Translations under genes and position numbers: made by a program
Shown: piece after piece, positions 1 to 5,224 of the stretch
Layout: each line of letters starts with the position of its first letter
Numbering within the stretch: the first letter of the stretch is position 1
The notes under the pieces: model-generated
Told to the model about the DNA's origin: nothing
What the model saw: the letters and a program-made list of their open reading frames with translations, nothing else
The model's database searches: none
From: Halobacteriales archaeon
Lineage (GTDB): Archaea; Halobacteriota; Halobacteria; Halorutilales; JAHENH01
Length of the DNA stretch: 8,592 nt
Direction of reading: 5' to 3'
Assembly (NCBI GenBank): GCA_018609935.1
Contig: JAHENH010000045.1
Coordinates: 1-8,592 of the forward strand

Positions 1-267
1 AAGGAACAAATCTCACAGCCATCCCCCCCAAAACCAAGAAACAATTAACTATAAATCAGAAATACCCCCCCCTCTACTAGTATGTTCAGTTAGAACATGA
101 GTCCACTGACAACCCTCTTATCTCCCTAGAAAGGAAAAAATGACTATTGATGGTATGTATCTCTACGTCTTTCTGTGTTTTTTCTAACACCAACAAATTA
201 AATAGTTTGTAATTACAGATATTTATTATAGAAAAATGGTTAAGACATCTCAGCTCTCGGTTAATAT
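1..267. other. Intergenic stretch before the first gene
   Basis: I see no convincing complete gene here. Bases 1-48 could be the last 15 codons of a gene entering from the left (frame 1 stops at 46-48), but the other frames are equally open over so short a distance, so this is undecided. Notable sequence: C7 and C8 runs near 23-29 and 65-72, and an inverted repeat ATGTTC/GAACAT at 82-87 and 93-98 with a 5-base loop, which could be an operator or a weak transcription end. The rest is AT-rich leader for the gene at 268. Confidence 0.5.
222..230 (+). promoter_or_regulatory. TATA box for the 268-549 gene
   Basis: The string TTTATTATA lies about 40 bases before the ATG at 268. Archaeal transcription starts about 25 bases after the TATA centre, so the predicted start is near 250 and the leader under 20 bases. 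No Shine-Dalgarno sequence is visible between that point and the ATG. Confidence 0.4.
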
Positions 268-549
268 ATGGAGGTAGAAGAATTCCCTGGAAGACCCATA
301 ACTGAAGAGGAACTACAAAATATAAAATCAAAAAACGAAGATATAGAATTTCACAAGGTTTTCCATTCAGAATGTGAACAATGTGAGGAAGAAGGAATAA
401 CAGCTATGCTAGTACGTGAAGATAGAACCGTATATTCAGTAGAACACATAAAAGGAGGATGGATAACAAGAGTCCTAGAAGATAATATAGAACCAGAAAC
501 ATTCAGAGAACTCGTCGAACAAATGGATTCAGAAATGATGAAATCCTAA
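268..549 (+). CDS. Small acidic protein of unknown function (93 aa)
   Basis: I do not recognise this family. The product is acidic, rich in Glu, with one CxxC pair (C36 and C39). After it comes a segment with alternating hydrophobic residues (about 44-70: ITAMLV, TVYSV, GWITRVL) that reads like a small beta sheet, then a C-terminal helix (75-92). There is no signal peptide or membrane segment, so it is probably cytoplasmic. The ATG at 268 is the first start in the frame and the next Met is at residue 47, so the start is fairly secure. Codon use (ATA, GAA, AGA) matches the neighbouring backbone genes. A single CxxC could bind a metal only as a dimer or with other ligands. It converges on the VOC gene downstream. 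Confidence 0.7.
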   Translation: MEVEEFPGRPITEEELQNIKSKNEDIEFHKVFHSECEQCEEEGITAMLVREDRTVYSVEHIKGGWITRVLEDNIEPETFRELVEQMDSEMMKS

Positions 550-562
550 AAATAAAAAACAC

Positions 563-582
563 TAATACTGTTTGTGGTATTA
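563..582. terminator. Shared hairpin between convergent genes
   Basis: TAATAC (563-568) and GTATTA (577-582) form a perfect 6-bp stem with an 8-base loop. It fills the 33-base gap between the stop of the 268-549 gene and the stop of the minus-strand VOC gene, so it may mark the end of both transcripts. Archaeal termination depends mainly on T-runs, so this role is inferred from position. Confidence 0.35.
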
Positions 583-987
583 TTAATGTAGTTTTAGTTC
601 AACTCTCCTGTCATCTGGGTCCCTTATATATAAAGCCCAGTCTCTTCCATATGCCCCATATCTTTTTTTAGGTTCACTTTCCTCAACCTCAACATCCTCT
701 TTTTCTAGATAGTCTATCAATTTTTCGGCTTCTTTTTTCGTATCCATATCAGATGAGCGAATAAGAATACATATATGTTCACAACCAACATTTATCTCTT
801 CATTTGTAGGTACTAAATGGATATGTCTACCCCCAGACTTCACAGCTATATATGGAACTACACCATCATCATATCTTTTTTTATCACGGACTTCCATCCC
901 TAATATATCCCTATAAAATTCAAGAGAAGACTCTATATCACTTACCCTAATAGCTATATGGTCTAAATCAACAACATCAAAATCCAT
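583..987 (-). CDS. VOC/glyoxalase-fold protein
   Basis: A single-chain vicinal-oxygen-chelate domain of 134 aa, the usual length for this superfamily. The paired beta-alpha-beta-beta-beta modules are visible: LDHIAIRV (8-15), then helix and FYRDILGMEV (24-33), IHLVP (56-60), EHICILI (70-76), then a second helix, and the end WALYIRDPDDRRVELKLH. The likely metal ligands are H10, H57 or H71, and E130 in the last strand. The superfamily includes glyoxalase I, methylmalonyl-CoA epimerase, ring-cleavage dioxygenases and fosfomycin-resistance enzymes. The sequence alone does not choose between them, so the substrate is unknown. The ATG at 985-987 has AGGA just upstream and an AT-rich TATA-like stretch near 1018-1028. 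It appears to be transcribed alone. Confidence 0.85.
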   Translation of the reverse strand: MDFDVVDLDHIAIRVSDIESSLEFYRDILGMEVRDKKRYDDGVVPYIAVKSGGRHIHLVPTNEEINVGCEHICILIRSSDMDTKKEAEKLIDYLEKEDVEVEESEPKKRYGAYGRDWALYIRDPDDRRVELKLH

Positions 988-1017
988 TTCCTATCATTCC
1001 ACTATATAGATTTCCTT

Positions 1018-1028
1018 CAATATTAAAA
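1018..1028 (-). promoter_or_regulatory. TATA-like box for the VOC gene
   Basis: Read on the minus strand, this AT-rich stretch (TTTTAATATT) lies about 35 bases before the ATG at 985-987. That would give a leader of roughly ten bases containing AGGA. A second AT-rich string near 997-1004 is too close to the start to act as the TATA box. Confidence 0.3.
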
Positions 1029-1050
1029 TAGGTGGCTTTGTAAGGGAGGT

Positions 1051-1084
1051 GTAAGCCTTTCTCTTTTAGGGAGAGAATTCATGA
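1051..1084 (+). mobile_element. Solo right-end relic of an IS200/IS605-type element
   Basis: The bases AAGCC lead into a 7-bp hairpin: CTTTCTC (1057-1063), loop TTTTA, GGGAGAG (1069-1075), with two G-T pairs. AATTCA follows. This order (AAGCC, hairpin with a T-rich loop and a GGG 3' arm, then TTCA) is the pattern I know from the right ends of archaeal IS605/IS1341 elements, where it also forms the 3' end of the TnpB guide (omega) RNA. No transposase frame is visible upstream, so this is an orphan end. The assignment rests on pattern recall, not alignment. Confidence 0.45.
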
Positions 1085-1183
1085 ACTAATCTTTATAATG
1101 AAATACAGGGGATAGTTACCCTAGATGATGCCTCAGATATAAAACAGATAGAAAGAGAAGTATATACAGTTTTTGTATATTAA
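1085..1183 (+). pseudogene. Short gene fragment without a start codon
   Basis: An open frame of 32 codons runs from just after the TGA at 1082-1084 to the TAA at 1181-1183. The peptide looks coding-like (GIVTLDDASDIKQIERE near its middle) and uses typical codons, but it has no ATG, GTG or TTG in frame. It lies between two transposon ends, so it may be the broken tail of a gene, or chance. An inverted repeat, ATATACA/TGTATAT at 1162-1180, overlaps its end. I do not recognise the parent family. Confidence 0.3.
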
Positions 1184-1194
1184 GAGTGTTTTTT

Positions 1195-1343
1195 ACATTC
1201 AAAAAGAACAATCATAGACGTATTGTGGCATCAAAAACATCTTTGGGACTACTTGGAAGTCAATGCCTAATAAAGTACAGGCCTCTGTAGTTCGGGTTCC
1301 TCATATTAACAGGAAAACTCCATCTTTTTATTGGGGTAGTTCA
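1195..1343 (+). mobile_element. Decayed 3' end of a TnpB (IS1341/IS605) element with omega-RNA-like tail
   Basis: The block ends in ACTCCA (1317-1322), a T-rich loop, TGGGGT (1332-1337), then AGTTCA (1338-1343). This closely matches the hairpin plus GGGGTAGTTCA ending I know from archaeal TnpB elements, where the RNA copy of this end guides the TnpB nuclease. The preceding bases (about 1215-1310) can be read as a ruined TnpB C-terminus only by switching frames: the stretch around GCATCAAAAACATC resembles the ASxNI segment after the zinc finger. No intact frame, zinc finger or RuvC motif remains, so the protein is dead. The RNA end could still be transcribed. Support is by pattern only. Confidence 0.55.
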
Positions 1344-1575
1344 CAAAAACCCAATTATAAAACATATACCCAAACATATACTGCAATTATTCATCTAAAA
1401 ATTTATATATTCCTATCTATATCTTTTATTATTGTGTATTTTGTATTTTTTGAGAAATACATTCTTTATTGTTTTTTCTATATTTCCATCTGGTCTTTAA
1501 GATCTGTATACAAAATATTTTTTATCTAATTTTGGATTTGAGGATAGTAGTGTTGTTTTAAGAGTATATAGCTAG
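1344..1575. other. AT-rich non-coding stretch
   Basis: Very AT-rich sequence with no convincing gene. A 10-base direct repeat, AAACATATAC, occurs at 1360-1369 and 1372-1381. The frame open from 1263 to 1529 encodes a hydrophobic tail rich in I, F and Y, which is what random TTT/ATA-rich DNA produces, and it starts inside the TnpB relic. The right half is the downstream region of taw2 on the minus strand. Confidence 0.45.
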
Positions 1576-2538
1576 TTAATTTGTTTTTATATCAAAAACA
1601 AGATGTGATAGTCCTTCACTGTATGTTTTTACTTTTCTATATTTTGCATCAATTCTGTAGTTATAGTTTTTTGCTTTCTTTTTTATATTTTCTAGTTTTT
1701 CGTTTTTTTCATTGGGTTTTCCAAGACAGTGTAGATGTATAGTTCCGCCTTTTTTGATACAACTAAATCCGTGATCTAGGTAGTTAAAACTGTTGAAATG
1801 TCCCATGATTATTCTGTCAGCTTCTATACTTATTTCTCTACAGTCCCTGTTATATGTCATTATATCTACATTGTTTAATTCTGTGTTTTCTTCTAGATAT
1901 TTATAAGCTGTCGGGTTTATCTCTGCTGCATATACTTTTCCACCACCTATAGCTATAGGTATAGAGAAATATCCTATTCCAGCAAACATATCAAAAACCT
2001 TTTCCCCTTTTTTCACCCTTTCTTCCATTCTCACCCTTTCTTTTTCGTTACCTTTAGAAAACATTACTTTGGATAGATCCAATTTAAATTTATATCCATG
2101 TTCTTTATGTATTGTTTCAGTTTCACATTTTCCAAACATTTCTTCTATTATAGGTTTTCTAATTTTGCCTTTACTACCTCTATAGTCCATTACTGTATGA
2201 CAGTTAGAATGTAGATCTAAAAGTTCCTTAGCTATTTTTTCTTTTTCATCAACATCCATTTCTGTAAGCCTTATAAGGATTATGTCGCCTATAACTTTCC
2301 AGCTGGATGGAGTATTATCTGGAAGTTGTTTTTTCCTCCAAACTGGGTTTTTCTGTTTAACTATATTATATTCTGTCTCTATAGGTTTTTCTATAGGTAT
2401 CTCTGTATATTCTCCATCACTTTTTATACTTCTTCTATCATCATATATATCCCTCTTTTCTGCCTTTTTTATTCCCTCTTCAGTTTTTTCTTTAGAAACT
2501 TTAAAAGCATAATAAAAACTATTTGTATTACTCTCCAT
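1576..2538 (-). CDS. taw2: tRNA(Phe) wyosine aminocarboxypropyltransferase (TYW2/Taw2)
   Basis: A Trm5/TYW2-type class I methyltransferase-fold protein of 320 aa. Known role: TYW2 transfers the 3-amino-3-carboxypropyl group of S-adenosylmethionine to the wyosine precursor at G37 of tRNA(Phe), next to the anticodon. Visible are an N-terminal domain (about 8-60), a middle domain from IGDIILI (83-89), the SAM loop DMFAGIGYFS (183-192) and the acidic residue of motif II in AAEINP (204-209). The segment DRIIMGHFNSFNYLD (241-255) has a G-x-x-x-S pattern in place of the NLP signature of Trm5 methyltransferases, which favours TYW2. The C-terminus HLVFDIK is typical of the group. It is third after cupin and phoU. 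The 48-base gap and its own GAGGA ribosome site allow separate expression. The alternative is a Trm5-like m1G37 methyltransferase. Confidence 0.82.
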   Translation of the reverse strand: MESNTNSFYYAFKVSKEKTEEGIKKAEKRDIYDDRRSIKSDGEYTEIPIEKPIETEYNIVKQKNPVWRKKQLPDNTPSSWKVIGDIILIRLTEMDVDEKEKIAKELLDLHSNCHTVMDYRGSKGKIRKPIIEEMFGKCETETIHKEHGYKFKLDLSKVMFSKGNEKERVRMEERVKKGEKVFDMFAGIGYFSIPIAIGGGKVYAAEINPTAYKYLEENTELNNVDIMTYNRDCREISIEADRIIMGHFNSFNYLDHGFSCIKKGGTIHLHCLGKPNEKNEKLENIKKKAKNYNYRIDAKYRKVKTYSEGLSHLVFDIKTN

Positions 2539-2542
2539 AGAA

Positions 2543-2547
2543 TCCTC
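2543..2547 (-). promoter_or_regulatory. Ribosome binding site of taw2
   Basis: On the minus strand GAGGA lies 4 bases before the ATG at 2536-2538. Most genes in this window have weaker sites, so this one supports the chosen start and independent translation initiation of taw2. Confidence 0.5.
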
Positions 2548-2586
2548 ACTTTTCTAATAAAAAAGTTTGATCTGTTTATATTGATT

Positions 2587-3237
2587 TTACCATAGGAGTT
2601 CCCTGTTCCCATCTATCATATATAGGGATCTGCCAGCTATATTTACAGCATGATCACCAACTCTTTCTAGGTCACGAACTGCAAGAAATATAGTTAATGG
2701 CGGCTCCTCATTTTCTTTTAGATCTCTAATTATGTTTCTATGTGCTTTTTTAACCAGTTTCTCACATTTATTATCAAGTTCTTCATCTTGTTCGACTACC
2801 TCATAACAAAGACTTTTGTCTTCATTTTTATATGCCTTCATAGCTTTTTCTAGCATACTGAAAGCATCATCACCAACATCTTGGATACCACCATTTTCTA
2901 TAGGTAATGAATCTATTTCTTGTGAATAATCAGCTAGATTAACAGCTAGGTCTCCAACACGTTCAAGATCTGTAGAAATCTTAAATGAAGCAACAATAAA
3001 TCTAAGATCTCCAGCAACAGGTTGTTGTAGAGCAAGCAAATCCACACATTCATCTTCAACCTCTAAATAAAGATTATTAATCTTACTATCACCCTTTATT
3101 ATCTTCCAAGCTAGATCCTCATCCTTTGTTTCAAGAGTTTCTAGTCCTTCCTTTAATCTACTACCAACTATTTCACTCATCTCAACAGTCTTGCTACGGA
3201 GAGATTCTAACTTCTCCTGATAATCTTTCCTAACCAC
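2587..3237 (-). CDS. phoU: PhoU phosphate-signalling regulator
   Basis: Full-length PhoU of 216 aa made of two three-helix repeats. The repeat signatures are QQPVAGDLR (71-79) with DLERVGDLAVNLA (90-102), and DLERVGDHAVNIA (189-201) in the second half; their acidic residues bind metal ions. Known role: PhoU proteins are cytoplasmic negative regulators that link the Pst phosphate transporter to phosphate control, and in archaea they also occur apart from pst genes. No pst gene is visible here. The start is a GTG (3235-3237), chosen because the N-terminus VRKDYQEKLESLR then matches the usual beginning of archaeal PhoU. An ATG start would remove the first helix. Only 8 bases separate it from the upstream cupin gene, so the two are probably one transcript. 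Confidence 0.93.
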   Translation of the reverse strand: MVRKDYQEKLESLRSKTVEMSEIVGSRLKEGLETLETKDEDLAWKIIKGDSKINNLYLEVEDECVDLLALQQPVAGDLRFIVASFKISTDLERVGDLAVNLADYSQEIDSLPIENGGIQDVGDDAFSMLEKAMKAYKNEDKSLCYEVVEQDEELDNKCEKLVKKAHRNIIRDLKENEEPPLTIFLAVRDLERVGDHAVNIAGRSLYMIDGNRELLW

Positions 3238-3245
3238 TATTTTAT

Positions 3246-3710
3246 TTAGGTATATCTACCTGTCTCTTCACCACACTCACTACATGATGTAATTACATGT
3301 TCACTACTAAAATCAAAAGATTGAGGGGTTCTCTCACCACAATTTTGACATTCCTTTAATACCTCTTTAACTTGGCTTTCATCTTTAGGAGATCCAATAG
3401 CCAAAACCTCAGCATCACTGTCACTATTATTAAACCCAAGCTGGTACTCACCAGGAGAAAAACGTATAAGTTCACCACTACCAACCTCAACTTCACCATC
3501 TTCTGTCTCAAATGTCACACTACCAGACTGAACATAAAAAATCTCCTCTTGTTTCTCATGAGCATGATAGCCAAAACCAATCTTATCATCAGGCTCTAAA
3601 AAATAATAATTAACAGCAACATTATCAGCATCTAAATGATCTGCTAGTTCTCTTCTCTCTTTTGCAGGTGAAATACGTGAATCAACATTTTTAATGTCAA
3701 TTTTCTTCAT
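3246..3710 (-). CDS. Cupin-domain protein with C-terminal zinc ribbon
   Basis: A 154-aa cytoplasmic protein. The cupin core has motif 1 with H49, H51 and E55/E56 (GYHAHEKQEEIFYVQSG) and motif 2 around SPGEYQLGFNN, where the usual metal-binding His is replaced by Gln. The metal site is therefore incomplete and a binding or sensing role is as likely as catalysis. A zinc ribbon follows: CQNC (121-124) and CSEC (143-146). I recall the same cupin plus ribbon arrangement from haloarchaeal proteins of unknown function. The frame is open for 21 more codons upstream, but that part is rich in W, F and C and unlike a protein start, so I use the ATG at 3708-3710. It leads the minus-strand group cupin, phoU, taw2. 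Confidence 0.82.
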   Translation of the reverse strand: MKKIDIKNVDSRISPAKERRELADHLDADNVAVNYYFLEPDDKIGFGYHAHEKQEEIFYVQSGSVTFETEDGEVEVGSGELIRFSPGEYQLGFNNSDSDAEVLAIGSPKDESQVKEVLKECQNCGERTPQSFDFSSEHVITSCSECGEETGRYT

Positions 3711-3732
3711 ACACCCATTAAACCACCAACAA

Positions 3733-3740
3733 AAATAAAA
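3733..3740 (-). promoter_or_regulatory. Possible TATA box for the cupin-phoU group
   Basis: On the minus strand TTTTATTT is centred about 27 bases before the ATG at 3710, which would make the transcript leaderless or nearly so. A GGTGG a little further downstream (3724-3728) is too distant from the ATG to be an ideal ribosome site. A further TATA-like string at about 3820-3830 is an alternative. Confidence 0.3.
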
Positions 3741-3793
3741 TCTAGCCCTAAAAAACAAAAACCAAACCATCAATACACTCTATACATCCTTCC

Positions 3794-3805
3794 TTATCTA
3801 GATAA
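3794..3805. promoter_or_regulatory. Perfect 12-bp palindrome between divergent promoters
   Basis: TTATCTAGATAA is perfectly self-complementary. It lies in the 190-base gap between the cupin gene (minus) and thpR (plus), upstream of both predicted TATA boxes. That position suits an operator for a dimeric regulator. No second copy was seen in the window, so the regulator is unknown. Confidence 0.35.
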
Positions 3806-3836
3806 AAGATAAATGAAAACCTTATAATATTTTTAC

Positions 3837-3856
3837 AACAATTATTTGGGATTGTT
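3837..3856. promoter_or_regulatory. Inverted repeat upstream of the thpR promoter
   Basis: AACAAT (3837-3842) and ATTGTT (3851-3856) are perfect inverted halves separated by 8 bases. The repeat ends about ten bases before the thpR TATA box, a place where archaeal activators or repressors often bind. Function is inferred from position only. Confidence 0.3.
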
Positions 3857-3866
3857 AAAACAACTA

Positions 3867-3876
3867 TTATATAAAT
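3867..3876 (+). promoter_or_regulatory. TATA box for thpR
   Basis: TTATATAAAT is centred about 30 bases before the ATG at 3901, so the transcript would have a leader of only a few bases. GTAGGA (3889-3894) six bases before the ATG could serve as a ribosome site if transcription begins slightly earlier. Confidence 0.5.
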
Positions 3877-3900
3877 ATATATTTTATTGTAGGACAGAAA

Positions 3901-4461
3901 ATGCGTCTATTTATTGCTATAGACCTAACAGAAAATATAAAACAAAAAATAAAGGAAATACAGGATGAACTCAAGAAGACACGTGCTGATCTTAACATAG
4001 TGAAACCAAAAAAACCCCATATAACATTAAAGTTTCTTGGAGATACAGAAGCAAAAAGAGTACCAGAGATAGAAAAAATATTAGATAAAACAACAAAAAA
4101 CAGAGAAAAAATACCTATACAGATACAAGGAATGGGAGCATTTCCAGATATAGACTATATACAAGTTATATGGGTAGGTACAAACAAAGGAACCCAGAAA
4201 ATAAAAAACATCCATAAACAAATAGAAAAAAACGTAGTAGAAAAGAACCTAGCACAGAAAGAAAAACATGAATTCACCCCCCATATAACGATAGCAAGAA
4301 TGAATGGAGGGAGAGGAAAAAAACAAGTTCAAAAAATAATAGAAAAAAACAAAACAAAAAAATTAGGACAAATAGAACCATCTAAGATAAAACTGAAAAA
4401 AAGTACACTAACAAGTCAAGGACCCAAATACGATACAATATATACAGCGAATCTAAAATAA
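3901..4461 (+). CDS. thpR: RNA 2',3'-cyclic phosphodiesterase (2H family)
   Basis: A 186-aa member of the 2H phosphoesterase superfamily, the usual length for ThpR (formerly called 2'-5' RNA ligase). Known activity: it opens 2',3'-cyclic phosphates on RNA ends to 2'-phosphates, and some members join tRNA halves in vitro. Both catalytic HxT motifs are present: H40-I-T42 in PHITLKFLGDT and H128-I-T130 in FTPHITIARM. The N-terminus MRLFIAIDL is typical. The protein is rich in lysine and the gene strongly prefers A-ending codons, as does tmk. It is followed after 43 bases by tmk in the same direction and the two may share the promoter at 3867. Confidence 0.92.
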   Translation: MRLFIAIDLTENIKQKIKEIQDELKKTRADLNIVKPKKPHITLKFLGDTEAKRVPEIEKILDKTTKNREKIPIQIQGMGAFPDIDYIQVIWVGTNKGTQKIKNIHKQIEKNVVEKNLAQKEKHEFTPHITIARMNGGRGKKQVQKIIEKNKTKKLGQIEPSKIKLKKSTLTSQGPKYDTIYTANLK

Positions 4462-4504
4462 AACACACATAAACAACTAAAGTAAAAATAAATATACACC
4501 AAAA

Positions 4505-5074
4505 ATGGAAGGAAACCTAGTAACAATAGAAGGCATAGATGGGGCAGGAAAAACAACATTAGCTAACAGCCTAAAAAAAGAATTCCAAGACGCCAAATTT
4601 ACAAAAGAACCTACAGAATCAAAGATAGGTAAAACCGCAATAAACTCACTAAAAGAAACAAAACCACTAACACAGCTATTTTTATTCCTAGCAGACCACT
4701 CAAACCATCTAGAACAAACAATAAAACCATCACTAAAAAACAACAAATTAACAATATGTGACAGATATACAGGATCTAGATACGCATACCAAGGAGCACA
4801 AGGAATAGAAAAAAAATGGATAGAACAAATACACGAAAACTGGTCTATACAGCCAGACCTAACAATACTTCTAGACATAGACATAGAAAAAGCAATAAAA
4901 AGAACGAACCCCCCATTCGACAAAAAAACACTAAAAATAATACGAAACAACTACATAGAATACATACAAAACAGAAAAAAACAAAACAAAAAAACAAAAA
5001 TAATAGATGCAAACCAAAAACCTGAAAAAATAAAAACAAAAACAACAAAAGCAATAAAAGACATCCTCCGATAA
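4505..5074 (+). CDS. tmk: Thymidylate kinase
   Basis: A dTMP kinase of 189 aa that phosphorylates dTMP to dTDP for DNA synthesis. Seen directly: the P-loop GIDGAGKTT (10-18), the substrate loop TKEPT (33-37), the DRY motif (86-88) followed by SRYAYQGAQG (91-100), and the Asp-containing strand PDLTILLDID (117-126). The lid region after it is Lys/Asn-rich with few arginines and differs from bacterial types. The C-terminal 40 residues are almost all K, N, I and Q. The + strand here is extremely A/C-rich. No ribosome site is obvious before the ATG at 4505, so translation may depend on thpR read-through or a leaderless start. tRNA-Cys follows 37 bases after the stop. Confidence 0.92.
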   Translation: MEGNLVTIEGIDGAGKTTLANSLKKEFQDAKFTKEPTESKIGKTAINSLKETKPLTQLFLFLADHSNHLEQTIKPSLKNNKLTICDRYTGSRYAYQGAQGIEKKWIEQIHENWSIQPDLTILLDIDIEKAIKRTNPPFDKKTLKIIRNNYIEYIQNRKKQNKKTKIIDANQKPEKIKTKTTKAIKDILR

Positions 5075-5111
5075 CTTTTTCACCAACACAAACCTAAAAA
5101 CAAATATAGAT

Positions 5112-5183
5112 GCCAAGGTGGCAGAGTGGTTATGCGGCGGCCTGCAGAGCCGCTATACGCCGGTTCAAATCCGGCCCTTGGCT
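5112..5183 (+). tRNA. tRNA-Cys (anticodon GCA)
   Basis: A complete 72-base cloverleaf can be folded by hand. The acceptor arms are 5112-5118 (GCCAAGG) with 5176-5182 (CCTTGGC), and the D stem is 5121-5123 with 5133-5135. The anticodon stem is GCGGC (5137-5141) with GCCGC (5149-5153), and the anticodon GCA is at 5144-5146. The T arm is GCCGG/CCGGC around TTCAAAT. The discriminator is U (5183), the identity base of tRNA-Cys. No CCA is encoded and no intron is seen. It follows tmk closely with no clear TATA box of its own, so it may be processed from a tmk transcript. The integrase gene starts 41 bases further on, which marks this tRNA as a likely integration target. Confidence 0.95.
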
Positions 5184-5213
5184 TTTAGGCTAAGCGTTAA
5201 ATCCTTGGTTTTC
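5159..5213 (+). other. Putative attachment site at the tRNA-Cys 3' end
   Basis: Archaeal integrases often recombine at the 3' half of a tRNA gene, and here the T arm and acceptor end directly abut an integrase gene. After the tRNA there is an imperfect repeat of its end: CCTTGGCTTTT (5176-5186) and CCTTGGTTTTC (5203-5213). Between them lies a small dyad around TAGGCTA. These may be integrase-binding arms. A full second copy of the tRNA 3' end is not in the window, so the other attachment site, if it exists, is beyond 8592. Confidence 0.4.
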
Positions 5214-5224
5214 TTTTTTTGTCT

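Noticed and set aside
117..137. Resemblance of the minus strand here (CCTTTCTAGGGAGA) to the transposon end at 1051
   Set aside because: The arms do not pair as a proper hairpin and the TTCA end is missing, so I treat it as chance.
140..187. 15-aa frame after AAGGA in the first intergenic region
   Set aside because: It is too short, with no recognisable peptide, and has no promoter. A leader peptide is possible but unsupported.
1344..1400. Possible CRISPR or tandem repeat at AAACATATAC
   Set aside because: Only two 10-base copies 12 bases apart in AT-rich DNA. No repeat-spacer regularity is seen anywhere in the window.
1263..1529. Hydrophobic 88-codon frame that could be a membrane protein
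   Set aside because: It starts inside the TnpB relic and its hydrophobicity is what TTT/ATA-rich non-coding DNA gives. There is no ribosome site or TATA box.
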